64,000 nucleotides of DNA from positions 1-64,000 of the forward strand of contig NZ_CANKZF010000002.1 of the NCBI RefSeq assembly GCF_947488515.1, read 5' to 3'. The notes under the pieces were generated by a model, which had not been told where the DNA came from, did not search any database, and was given only the letters and a program-made list of their open reading frames with translations. Positions 26,115 through 34,521 of the stretch are shown here, piece by piece. This DNA is from an uncultured Nocardioides sp. (lineage in GTDB: Bacteria; Actinomycetota; Actinomycetes; Propionibacteriales; Nocardioidaceae). Both the position numbers and the translations under genes were made by a program. Position 1 is the stretch's first letter, and each line of letters opens with the position of its first letter.

Positions 26115-26792
26115 ATGAGCAGCACCGCGTTCAGCACCACCCCGACCAGCGACCGCCCCTGGGTGCACGAGATGGTCATCATCCATCGCGCTTTCCGGCG
26201 TGAGCTCACCATCCTGCCGCGCCTCGTCCGCGAGGTCCGCGACGGCGACACCCAGCGCGCGGCGACGCTCGCCGGCGCCGTACGGCTCGTCCTCAGCGGA
26301 CTGCACCACCACCACACGGGCGAGGACGTGGTCCTCTGGCCGGCGCTCCTCGAGCGGGCGGCGCCGTCCACCGGGCTCGTCGAGACGATGCAGGCGCAGC
26401 ACGAGGCCGTCGAGGGCCACATGGAGCACGTCGAGCCGCTCCTCCGGGCGTGGGAGTCGTCGCCGACCACGGCCCGCGGCGCCGAGCTCGCCGACCTCCT
26501 CGACCGCCTCGCCGGTGCCCTCGTCGAGCACCTCGACCTCGAGGAGCGCGAGATCCTGCCGCTCGCCGAGCGCCACGTCACCGTCGCGGAGTGGAACAGC
26601 CTCGGCGAGCAGGGCGTCGACGAGATGGACCAGAAGCAGCTGCCCATCATCTTCGGCGCCATCCTCGAGGAGTGCACGCCCGAGGAGCGTCGCGCGATGC
26701 TCGCGAAGCTCCCGTTGCCGGTCCGGCTCGTCCTCCGGACCGTCGGGGCGCGGCAGTACCGGCGCTACGTCACCCGCGTCCGGGGTCGGTGA
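26115..26792 (+). CDS. Hemerythrin-domain protein
   Basis: A 225-residue hemerythrin HHE-type protein, binding a di-iron centre for O2, NO or iron sensing or storage. Candidate iron ligands are HEMVIIHRAF, HHHHTGEDVVLWP, QAQHEAVEGHMEH and EHLDLEEREILP. Start is the ATG in MSSTAF at 26115; the upstream in-frame sequence has no homology. The C-terminal tail (about 165-225, EEWNSLG-type helix through LRTVGARQYRRYV) is common in actinobacterial members. Its last 23 bases overlap the convergent regulator gene. A second hemerythrin lies at 29802-30377. Confidence 0.85.
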   Translation: MSSTAFSTTPTSDRPWVHEMVIIHRAFRRELTILPRLVREVRDGDTQRAATLAGAVRLVLSGLHHHHTGEDVVLWPALLERAAPSTGLVETMQAQHEAVEGHMEHVEPLLRAWESSPTTARGAELADLLDRLAGALVEHLDLEEREILPLAERHVTVAEWNSLGEQGVDEMDQKQLPIIFGAILEECTPEERRAMLAKLPLPVRLVLRTVGARQYRRYVTRVRGR

Positions 26793-29187
26793 TCCCGGCG
26801 ACGACGGCCGCCGCGACCTCCGCCACCTGGACGGCCGTCATCGAGCGTCCGACCTCCCACGCGGCGAGGAAGTCGCGCTCGCCCAGTGCGTCGCGGGCCG
26901 CCACCAGGCCGGCGTCCGCGGTCTCGCGGGACGGCGGGAAGTGTGGGTCGACCGCGGTGGCGGCGCCGAGCGTCGCCGCGGCGCCGAAGAGCGTGGCAGC
27001 GGACCGGTGCTCCCCGGAGCGTGCCGCCACGCCGGCGAGGGCCGGCACCGCGTACCCGATCGTCCAGGTGAGTCTCAGCGGCCAGGCGGTGCGGAGCGAC
27101 TCCCCGAGGAGTGCAGCCGCACCCGCGTCGTCGCCGAGCACCTCGCGCAGCGTCGCCACCGTGTTGAGGGTGGTCGCCAGGGTGAACTCGTTGCCGAGCC
27201 CTCGAGCGGCGGCGAGCGCCTCCTCGAGCAGTGCCCGGGCCTCGTCGACGTCACCGCCGACGAGCGCCGCCTGACCGAGCCCGATGAGGGAGTGGAGGGA
27301 GATCCAGCGCGCGGCGTCACCGTCGGGCAGATGCAGGTCCGGTCGCAGCAGGTCCGCCGCCTCGTCGAGGTCACCGGCGAACACGGCGGCCAGGCCGGCG
27401 AGCACCATCGCCTCGCCCTCGACGGTCGGCTCGCCGACCCGGCGTGCCAGGCGCAGGGCGACATGACCTTCACGTCTCATGCCGGCGACGTCGCCGACGA
27501 CGAGCATGAGCCCCATGCGGGCGACCGCGGCGCGTACGACAGCGGCGTCCGTGCCGGCACCAGTGAGGCGGTCGAGCCACCCCAGGCCCTCGCGGGCGTA
27601 CCCCCGCAGGCCGAGGTGCAGCCACAGGGACTGGGCGAGCTCGGCGGCGTCGGCGTGGCGGTCGAGCTCGAGCAGGCGCAGGTAGGCCGAGCGCAGGTTG
27701 GCGTGGTCGGCCTCGAGGCGGTCGAGCACCGGGCCGATCCCGCTCGACAGCAGCCGCTCGTGGGCCTCGACGGCCAGCTCGTGGAAGTGCGCGGCATGGG
27801 CCTCGGCGGTCGGGAGGGCGACGCCCGCCGCCTGCGCCCGCGCGGCGACGTACTGACGCACCGGCTCGAGCAGCCGGAAGCGCGCGTTCGGGTCCGGCGG
27901 CACCACCGGCACGACGAGCGACTGCTCGACGAGCGACGTCAGCGCCGGGACGACGTCGTCCGACCCCTGTGCGCCACCGGAACCGCCGACGACGGCCTCG
28001 ACAGAGTCGAGCGAGAAGCCACCGGAGAAGACCGAGAGGCGCATGAGGAGGTCCCACTCCTCGGGCTCGAGGAGGTCCGCGCTCCAGTCGAGGACGGTCG
28101 TCATCGTCCGCTGCCGGTCCGGGAGGTCGCGGGGTCCGCGACCGAGGCCGGGGTCGAGCCCCCGCTGCTCGAGCCGGGCGAGCAGGGCCTCCGGCGGCAG
28201 GACCCGGGCCCCGGCCGCGGCGAGCTCCAGCGCCAGCGGGAGGCCGTCGAGGCGCCGGGCGATGCCGGCCAGGGAGGCCGCGGTGTCCGGGGTCACGGCC
28301 CACCGGACGCCGGTCGCCGCCGCACGGTCGAGGAAGACCGAGACCGCGGGCGACGCGGCGACGGAGGCGGGGTCGTCGTCGTCGGGGAGCGCGAGCGGGC
28401 CGACCGGGACCTCGCGCTCGGCGCGGACCCGCAACGGGGCGCGGCTGGTCGCGACCACCGTGAGCCCGGTGGCGCGCTCGAGGAGGTCGGCGACCGCCGG
28501 AGCAGCGGCCAGGACCTGCTCGACGTTGTCGAGGACGACGAGGACGCGCCGCCCGGCGAGGTGTGCGGCCAGCCGCTCGACGAGCCCGGCGGCATGGACA
28601 CCCTCCACGACTCCCAGCGCCGTCGCGATGCGGGGGAGCACGACGGCGGGGTCGCGCACGGCCGACAGGTCGACGAACGTCGTGCCGTCGGGGAAGGAGC
28701 GTGCGGCCCGCGCCAGGACCTCGGACGCCAGCCGGGTCTTGCCCACCCCGCCCGGTCCGGTCAGGGTGACGAGTCGTGCTGCGGGGTCGGGGCTCTCGGG
28801 GGAGTCAGCGGTCTCGGCGAGGAGGCCGAGGAGTCGGCGCAGCTCGTCACTGCGCCCGATCGTCGGGCCGGCAGGTGACGGCACGACAGAGGTGGTCTGC
28901 CCCGTCGACGGCGACGAGCCGTCGGCCGGGACGGATGACGAGGTCGGCGAGCGCCTCGGGACCGCCGACAGGAGGTCGGCGAGCTCGCCGTCATCGAGAC
29001 CGAGCCCGTCGGCGAGCGAGCGGACCGTGTGGGGGTAGGGGCGCCGCCGCTCGCCGCGCTCGAGGGCGCCGATGGCCTTGGCCGTGACCCCGGACCGCTC
29101 GGCGAGCTCCTCCTGGGTCAGCGACCGCGACTCGCGCAGGCCCCGGAGCGCACCAGCGAACGCACCCGGTCCCGTGTCGGCCTCCAC
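26770..29187 (-). CDS. XRE-type HTH regulator with STAND/AfsR-like NTPase and repeat domains
   Basis: An 805-residue regulator. Residues about 8-65 are an XRE helix-turn-helix (RSLTQEELAERSGVTAKAIG). A disordered Ser/Pro linker precedes an NTPase module (about 125-400) with P-loop TGPGGVGKTR near residue 143, RVLVVLDNVEQV Walker B and a GLPLALELAAA motif typical of AfsR/MalT-like STAND ATPases. The C-terminal half (about 480-790) is helical and TPR-like. The frame is open to 29466, but GTG at 29187 starts directly before the HTH. The signal and targets are unknown; the operator array at 30410 and the neighbouring hemerythrin genes are candidates. Confidence 0.82.
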   Translation of the reverse strand: MEADTGPGAFAGALRGLRESRSLTQEELAERSGVTAKAIGALERGERRRPYPHTVRSLADGLGLDDGELADLLSAVPRRSPTSSSVPADGSSPSTGQTTSVVPSPAGPTIGRSDELRRLLGLLAETADSPESPDPAARLVTLTGPGGVGKTRLASEVLARAARSFPDGTTFVDLSAVRDPAVVLPRIATALGVVEGVHAAGLVERLAAHLAGRRVLVVLDNVEQVLAAAPAVADLLERATGLTVVATSRAPLRVRAEREVPVGPLALPDDDDPASVAASPAVSVFLDRAAATGVRWAVTPDTAASLAGIARRLDGLPLALELAAAGARVLPPEALLARLEQRGLDPGLGRGPRDLPDRQRTMTTVLDWSADLLEPEEWDLLMRLSVFSGGFSLDSVEAVVGGSGGAQGSDDVVPALTSLVEQSLVVPVVPPDPNARFRLLEPVRQYVAARAQAAGVALPTAEAHAAHFHELAVEAHERLLSSGIGPVLDRLEADHANLRSAYLRLLELDRHADAAELAQSLWLHLGLRGYAREGLGWLDRLTGAGTDAAVVRAAVARMGLMLVVGDVAGMRREGHVALRLARRVGEPTVEGEAMVLAGLAAVFAGDLDEAADLLRPDLHLPDGDAARWISLHSLIGLGQAALVGGDVDEARALLEEALAAARGLGNEFTLATTLNTVATLREVLGDDAGAAALLGESLRTAWPLRLTWTIGYAVPALAGVAARSGEHRSAATLFGAAATLGAATAVDPHFPPSRETADAGLVAARDALGERDFLAAWEVGRSMTAVQVAEVAAAVVAGITDPGRG

Positions 29188-29347
29188 GGGGCAGACGCTA
29201 GTGGCTCGGACGGCCCTGTCGGCAGGGTCTGTGCCGGCACGACAGTGGTGTGGGAGCGGTGTGGGTGCCCTGTGGGTGGGGTGCCGCCGGCGGCCGCCGG
29301 AGGGTGGGACGTGGCGGCGCGAGGCCGTCCACGAGGGAAGGAACCCC

Positions 29348-29779
29348 ATGACCACGACGCAATCGGTAGCCGCTCCGTCGGGCACGTCGAGGGTGCGGAC
29401 CGCGACGTACGGCCGGCAGATGTGCGGGGTGATGCTCGCCGCCTTCGCCCTGTCCGTCGTCCACACCGTCTATGCGGCCGTCGAGGACATCGAAGACCCC
29501 ACCTTCACGGTGACGACGCCGCTGGCGTGGGGCTTCTACGCCGTGGCGTTCGCCGTGTCGGCGCTGGCGCGGAGGCCCGAGCGGGCCGCCCAGGCCACGG
29601 TGCTCGCGTTCCTCGCGGCCATCCTCGTCATCGCGGTGTTCTACTACCCGACGACGTTCGGACCCGAGCAGCAGACGGTGTTCGGCTGGTTCGAGAACGA
29701 CGTCTACGTCGGACTGCTCGCGGTGGCGACCTACCTCGGGGTGCAGCGCTGGCGCGGGACGGTCATCCGGCCGTCGTAG
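29348..29779 (+). CDS. Four-helix membrane protein of unknown function
   Basis: A 143-residue membrane protein with hydrophobic segments at about 22-45 (MCGVMLAAFALSVVHTVYAA), 58-77, 87-107 and 119-134. ATG at 29348 is preceded by GAAGGAAC. The family is not recognised. Divergent from the large XRE/NTPase regulator with a 160-bp gap, so co-regulation is possible. Its 3' end is 22 bp from the convergent second hemerythrin gene. Confidence 0.65.
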   Translation: MTTTQSVAAPSGTSRVRTATYGRQMCGVMLAAFALSVVHTVYAAVEDIEDPTFTVTTPLAWGFYAVAFAVSALARRPERAAQATVLAFLAAILVIAVFYYPTTFGPEQQTVFGWFENDVYVGLLAVATYLGVQRWRGTVIRPS

Positions 29780-29801
29780 GCAGCCATGCCGGGGCCTGGG
29801 C

Positions 29802-30377
29802 CTAGATGCCGAGCCCGAGCAGCCCCAGCGGCTCGGACATCTCGCTCTCCTCGTAGGCGAAGTGCGACTCCAGGTCGGCCCGGAGGTCCGCAACGGCAGT
29901 GACCAGCTCGCCGATCCGACCGGGGTCGGTCCGCACGGCCACCGCCAGGTCGTCGACCCGCTCGAGGTGGTCGTGGACGACCAGGTGCTCCTCGGCCAGG
30001 CGGGCCGCGACGGGCGCATAGGCCTGCATCGTCGCGACCGCGGGGAACATGTTCTGGTCCTCGATGGTGTGGTGCATCGTCAGGAAGCGGCAGACCTGCC
30101 CGCACAGCCCGGCGACCTGCTGGGCCGTCAGCGACGGCGCCAGCCCGTGCACCCCGGCACGGACGGCCTCGACCTCGCTCGCCCCGTCGCTGGCCCCGTC
30201 GCTCGCCCCGGCACCTGACGCGTCCTGGAGGGCCTCGACGGCACGGGTCAGGGTCTCCAGCTGGTGGCGGAAGTGGTCGTGGACCATCCGCAGGTGGTCA
30301 CCGGCCGCGCGCTGGCGCGGTTCCAGCTCGACCGAGCCCGCGACGCGTGGTCGGGTGGCGTCATCGATGGGCGGCAC
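29802..30377 (-). CDS. Hemerythrin-domain protein
   Basis: A 191-residue hemerythrin-type protein: likely iron ligands are in LRMVHDHFRHQL, FLTMHHTIEDQNMFP, EEHLVVHDHLERV and SHFAYEESEM. A low-complexity insert (ASDGASDGAS, about residues 58-67) from a short nucleotide repeat separates the first two helices. GTG start at 30377. The gene faces M28 peptidase across 178 bp that contain the heptamer array (30410-30446), which lies 33 bp upstream of this start. Function in O2/NO or iron handling is inferred from the fold only. Confidence 0.83.
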   Translation of the reverse strand: MPPIDDATRPRVAGSVELEPRQRAAGDHLRMVHDHFRHQLETLTRAVEALQDASGAGASDGASDGASEVEAVRAGVHGLAPSLTAQQVAGLCGQVCRFLTMHHTIEDQNMFPAVATMQAYAPVAARLAEEHLVVHDHLERVDDLAVAVRTDPGRIGELVTAVADLRADLESHFAYEESEMSEPLGLLGLGI

Positions 30378-30409
30378 GCGGGCGAGCCTACGGGCGGCCC
30401 CGCGCCGAC

Positions 30410-30446
30410 TTGCCCCACGTTGCCTCGCTTTGACCCAAGTTGCCTC
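30410..30446. promoter_or_regulatory. Four tandem TTGnCYC heptamers at 10-bp spacing
   Basis: TTGCCCC (30410), TTGCCTC (30420), TTGACCC (30430) and TTGCCTC (30440) start exactly ten bases apart, one helical turn each. Same-face direct repeats like this are typical binding arrays for OmpR/SARP-type or multimeric regulators. The array lies between the hemerythrin and M28 peptidase genes. Confidence 0.65.
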
Positions 30447-30555
30447 ATCGAGGGGATACCACGCGTCCGCGGCCCGTCACTAGATTCATGAGGTTGGCAG
30501 CCGACCGCCTTCGGCATCGGGTCGAACGCGTGTGCCGGCCGCCCGAGAGGGAGCG

Positions 30556-32298
30556 ATGAAGACTGCGTCCAAGCTGTTGATCGCGAGCACGACCTCCGTC
30601 CTGCTCGCCACCGCGGCTGCCTCATCCGGATCCGGGGCCGTCCAGACCGTCACCACCACCACGGCACATCCTGGCCACTCGGCCCACGGTGTCACCCCGA
30701 GCGACCCGCAGGCCAAGAAGTTCGTCAAGGGTGTCTCCGTCCCGGAGATCACCGAGCACCAGGTCGCCCTGCAGCAGATCGCGTCCCTCAACAACGACAC
30801 CCGCGAGGTGTTCTCGAGCGGCTACCAGGAGTCGCTCGACTACGTCGTGTCGACGCTGCGCTCCGCCGGCTACCAACCCAAGGTCGACCAGTTCAACTTC
30901 CCGTTCTGGGCGGAGACCCAGCCACCGGTCCTCAACATGGTCGCGCCGACGCCCAAGACGTACGTCCCCGGCGACGCCGAGGACAGCGACCTGCCCAGCG
31001 CCGACTTCATCACCATGGCCAACTCGCCGACCGTGGCGCTCACCAACGCTCCCGTGTTCCCCGTCGGCGGCATCGTCGACCCGCCCACGGGCGGCTCGAC
31101 CAGTGGCTGCGCAGCGGCTGACTACGCAGGCGTGTCCGGCAAGGTCGCGCTCGTCCAGCGCGGCACGTGCCCGTTCGTCGACAAGTGGGCGCTGGCGCAG
31201 GCGGCCGGAGCCACGGGCGTGATCATCTACAACGAGGGCAACACCCCGGCGCGGCAGAACCCGATCTTCGTCGACAACCAGCCCGACCCCCCGGCCACGA
31301 TCGCCGCGGTGATCAGCAGCTACACCCTCGGCAACGAGCTGCTCCAGGCCTACAAGCAGGGCCAGAACCCGACGGTCGACTTCAAGGTCTACGGGGACTT
31401 CACGGACCGCTTCCTGCCGCAGGTGATCGCGGAGACGCGTGGCGGCGACCCCAACCACGTCGTCGTGGTCGGCGCGCACCTCGACTCCGTGCCTGCGGGT
31501 CCGGGCATCAACGACGACGGCTCCGGCACGGCCACGCTGCTCGCCCAGGCCCAGGAAGTGGCCAAGGGCCACTACAAGCTCCGCAACAAGATCCGGTTCA
31601 TGTGGTTCGGCGCCGAGGAGAACGGGCTGGTCGGCTCGTCCTACTACGCCAGCAACCTCAGCCAGAGCGAGGTCGACAAGATCGACGTCATGCTCGACTA
31701 CGACATGCTCGCGTCGCCCAACTACATCCGCGGGGTCTACGACGGTGACGGCAACGCCGCCCCGGGCAACCCCGCCGGGCCGGAGGGCTCGGGCAAGGTC
31801 GAGCAGGTCTTCGACGACTGGTTCAGCGCGCAGGGGCTCGAGAGCTCCCGTCGGGCGTTCGACGGTCGGTCCGACTACGTCGGCTTCACCGAGCGCGGGA
31901 TCCCGTCGGGCGGCATCTTCGCCGGCGCCGAGGGAGTCAAGACGGCCGAGGAGGCAGCGGTCTACGGCGGCGCGGCAGGCTCGTGGTTCGACCCGTGCTA
32001 CCACCAGCTCTGCGACAACCTGATCACGGTGTTGACAGGGGTCCCGGCGCTCGACGCCGAGGGTCTGGCCCCCGGCGGCACGGAGGCCGAGAAGCGCGCC
32101 GCGCAGCGGGCGATGGCGGGGGGAGCGATCAAGAGCCTCACCGAGCTCTCGGCCGCTGCCAGCTACGCCGTCTACTACTTCGCAGCCTCGAAGGACCCCT
32201 TCAGCGCGAAGGTGCACAAGGCCCGGAAGTCGGCCAAGGCCGGCAGGACCAGTCCTGACTACACGTGGCGCGGCCACGGGAACCCGGTCCGCCGCTAG
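30556..32298 (+). CDS. Secreted M28-family aminopeptidase with PA domain
   Basis: A 580-residue exported zinc peptidase. Signal peptide: MKTASKLLIASTTSVLLATAAAS. A protease-associated domain (about 130-260, KVALVQRGTCPFVDKW, AGATGVIIYNEG) is inserted ahead of the M28 catalytic core: VVVGAHLDSV, GINDDGSGTATLL, FGAEENGLVGS, LDYDMLASPNY and the late DPCYHQLCDN supplying the last histidine. This is the Streptomyces/Vibrio-type aminopeptidase arrangement with both zinc sites intact. ATG at 30556 follows GAGAGGGAG. It probably releases N-terminal residues from peptides outside the cell. Followed by a strong terminator. Confidence 0.93.
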   Translation: MKTASKLLIASTTSVLLATAAASSGSGAVQTVTTTTAHPGHSAHGVTPSDPQAKKFVKGVSVPEITEHQVALQQIASLNNDTREVFSSGYQESLDYVVSTLRSAGYQPKVDQFNFPFWAETQPPVLNMVAPTPKTYVPGDAEDSDLPSADFITMANSPTVALTNAPVFPVGGIVDPPTGGSTSGCAAADYAGVSGKVALVQRGTCPFVDKWALAQAAGATGVIIYNEGNTPARQNPIFVDNQPDPPATIAAVISSYTLGNELLQAYKQGQNPTVDFKVYGDFTDRFLPQVIAETRGGDPNHVVVVGAHLDSVPAGPGINDDGSGTATLLAQAQEVAKGHYKLRNKIRFMWFGAEENGLVGSSYYASNLSQSEVDKIDVMLDYDMLASPNYIRGVYDGDGNAAPGNPAGPEGSGKVEQVFDDWFSAQGLESSRRAFDGRSDYVGFTERGIPSGGIFAGAEGVKTAEEAAVYGGAAGSWFDPCYHQLCDNLITVLTGVPALDAEGLAPGGTEAEKRAAQRAMAGGAIKSLTELSAAASYAVYYFAASKDPFSAKVHKARKSAKAGRTSPDYTWRGHGNPVRR

Positions 32299-32309
32299 CG
32301 AGCACGACA

Positions 32310-32354
32310 GAGAAGAACCCCACCGGGGTGAAGCGTTCCGGTGGGGTTCTTCTC
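32310..32354. terminator. Bidirectional terminator between M28 peptidase and tRNA-Arg
   Basis: A 17-bp perfect stem (GAGAAGAACCCCACCGG / CCGGTGGGGTTCTTCTC) with an 11-base loop, 11 bases past the peptidase stop. The AGAAGAAC and GTTCTTCT ends give a U-rich tail in both directions, so it can also end the convergent tRNA transcript. Confidence 0.85.
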
Positions 32355-32368
32355 GTTGAGACTCGCTG

Positions 32369-32441
32369 CGCGCCTGTAGGGATTCGAACCCCAAACCTTC
32401 TGATCCGTAGTCAGATGCTCTATCCGTTGAGCTACAGGCGC
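32369..32441 (-). tRNA. tRNA-Arg(ACG)
   Basis: The acceptor stem GCGCCTG/CAGGCGC, D-arm with TAGCTCAACGGATAGAGCA, anticodon stem TCTGA/TCAGA with loop CTACGGA (anticodon ACG, reading CGN after A34 to inosine) and T-loop TTCGAAT all fold normally. Discriminator base G. CCA is not encoded. Confidence 0.95.
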
Positions 32442-32646
32442 TCGTCCGTGCGGCCGATGCGGCTGCGAGGACTGGTCGAGAATAGCCGACGCACTGCGGA
32501 CGGGCGAAATCAGGGGACCGCTCGCGCGGCTGGGACCTTCGTCGCGGAGTCGGGACTTCCGGCCCCGTCGCGCGCCGGGACGGTGCCCTATCGTGCCTAG
32601 CACCCGCACCGCGGCGAGGCACCGCCGCACGACGAGAGGGAGCGCG

Positions 32647-34485
32647 ATGGCAGATCTCGAGGCAGTGATGGACGAGGCCGGGCTCACCAACCCGAAGGTC
32701 CGAGAGTTCGTGAGGGAGTACGCCGAGCTGACCGGCGCCGAGCGCGTCGAGGTGGTCAACGCCTCCGACGACGCACGTCTCCTCGAGGAGGCCGTGGCGG
32801 CCGGCGAGCTGCAGATGGCCGGCGAGGGTCGCTACTACTCCCGCAGCTACTACAAGGACACCGCCCGCTCCGAGGAGCGCACCATCGTCGCGACGAACGA
32901 CGAGAAGGACCGGGGCGTCTACAACAACTGGCGCCCGGCCTCGGAGATGAAGCCGATGCTGCACGACCGGATGCGTGGCGCGTCCGAGGGCAAGACCATG
33001 TACGTCATCCCCTACCTGATGGCCCCTGCCGGCAACGTGCTCGCGCCGTGGGCCGCGGGGGTCGAGCTCACCGACACCCGCACCGTCGTGCTGCACATGA
33101 TCCGCATGTCGCGGGTGGGCGTGCAGTTCGTCAACGACCTCGAGGACCCCGACTCGTTCGTCCGGGCCGTCCACGTCACCGGCGACCTCGAGCACCTCGG
33201 CCAGGGCACGCCCGACGACCAGCGCTACTTCGTCACCGTCGCCGACGAGCGCACCATCTTGCACTTCGGGTCGTCGTACGGCGGCAACGCGCTGCTCGGC
33301 AAGATCGCGCACGGCCTGCGCCAGGGCGCGTACGACGGCTGGGCGAGCAAGAAGTTCCTCGCCGAGCAGTACATGCTCATCGGCATCCACGACAAGGAGA
33401 CCGGCAAGGACTACCACGTCTGCGGCGGCTTCCCGAGCGCGTCGGGCAAGACCAACCTCGCGATGATGGCGGCTCCGGACGCGTTGGGGGACCGCTACCA
33501 CGTGTCGTTCTACGGCGACGACATCGCGTGGCTGTGGGTCGACGAGGAGTCCGGCCGGCTGATGGGCATGAACCCGGAGTACGGCGTCTTCGGCGTCGCC
33601 AAGGACACCAACGAGACCACCAACCCCAACGCCCTGTACTCCATCGGCGAGGGCTCGCGGGCGATCTTCACCAACGTCGCCTACAACCCGAGCACCGGTG
33701 AGGTGTGGTGGGAGGGCAAGACGCGCAGGCCGCCGACCGACGTCCGCGGCTGGCTCGACTGGACGGGCTCGCCGCTGGCCGACCGCAAGGACAACGACAC
33801 CGCGGCCTGGGCCCACCCCAACAGTCGCTTCACGACCACGCTCGCCAACGTGCCCAACATCGCGCCCGACTACGACGCGCCCGTCGGCGTGCCGATCGAC
33901 GCGATCATCTTCGGCGGGCGCACCAGTGACCGCGAGCCGCTGATCCGGGCGATCACCGACCTCGCCGAGGGCGTGTACGACGGCCTCACGCTCGGTGCCG
34001 AGGCCACCTTCGCCGCCGAGGGCGTCGACGGCCAGCTGCGCTACGACCCGATGTCCAACCGTCCCTTCATGGCCTACGGCGAGGGTGACTACGCGCGCCA
34101 CTACCTCGACATCGTCGGAGCGGCGAAGGACCAGCCGATCTTCGCCCACGTCAACTGGTTCCAGAAGGACCCGGACGACGGCCACTTCCTCTGGCCCGGC
34201 TACCGCGACAACCTGCGCCCGCTGCTGTGGTTGCTGCAGCTCCGGAACGGCGAGGTGGAGGGCCGGCGGACGGCCGTCGGCATCCTGCCGACGGAGGAGG
34301 AGCTCGACCTCACGGGGATGGACGTCCCGGCCGCCGACCTCGAGCGGATCCTGACGATCGACAAGGAGCGCTGGCAGCAGGAGATGGGCTTCCGCGAGGA
34401 GCACCTGTCCCAGTTCGACCGGATGCCCGAGGAGATCTGGGAGGCGCACCGCCGGGTCGCCGCCGACCTCGACTCCGCGGACTGA
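32647..34485 (+). CDS. Divergent GTP-type PEP carboxykinase paralogue, active site altered
   Basis: A 612-residue homologue of GTP-dependent PEPCK, full length. It keeps the fold signatures ([36 protein letters not shown]), but key residues differ from the canonical copy at 38665. The P-loop FPSACGKT is FPSASGKT, so the conserved reactive cysteine is Ser266. The metal-ligand lysine of the KK pair is Ile220, the metal-ligand histidine of AEHML is Gln241 or Tyr242, and NWFR is NWFQ (Gln506). The third ligand Asp292 and the oxaloacetate-binding arginines remain. It may be a pseudoenzyme, a regulator, or use other chemistry. The start is the ATG with GAGAGGGAG upstream. Confidence 0.85.
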   Translation: MADLEAVMDEAGLTNPKVREFVREYAELTGAERVEVVNASDDARLLEEAVAAGELQMAGEGRYYSRSYYKDTARSEERTIVATNDEKDRGVYNNWRPASEMKPMLHDRMRGASEGKTMYVIPYLMAPAGNVLAPWAAGVELTDTRTVVLHMIRMSRVGVQFVNDLEDPDSFVRAVHVTGDLEHLGQGTPDDQRYFVTVADERTILHFGSSYGGNALLGKIAHGLRQGAYDGWASKKFLAEQYMLIGIHDKETGKDYHVCGGFPSASGKTNLAMMAAPDALGDRYHVSFYGDDIAWLWVDEESGRLMGMNPEYGVFGVAKDTNETTNPNALYSIGEGSRAIFTNVAYNPSTGEVWWEGKTRRPPTDVRGWLDWTGSPLADRKDNDTAAWAHPNSRFTTTLANVPNIAPDYDAPVGVPIDAIIFGGRTSDREPLIRAITDLAEGVYDGLTLGAEATFAAEGVDGQLRYDPMSNRPFMAYGEGDYARHYLDIVGAAKDQPIFAHVNWFQKDPDDGHFLWPGYRDNLRPLLWLLQLRNGEVEGRRTAVGILPTEEELDLTGMDVPAADLERILTIDKERWQQEMGFREEHLSQFDRMPEEIWEAHRRVAADLDSAD

Positions 34486-34521
34486 GCCTCGCGACGTCGC
34501 ACGCGCCACTAGGGTGGTGCC

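Noticed and set aside
32647..34485. Pseudogene interpretation of the PEPCK paralogue
   Set aside because: The frame is full length with no stop or frameshift, a good ribosome-binding site and conserved fold motifs; specific residue changes fit functional divergence better than decay.
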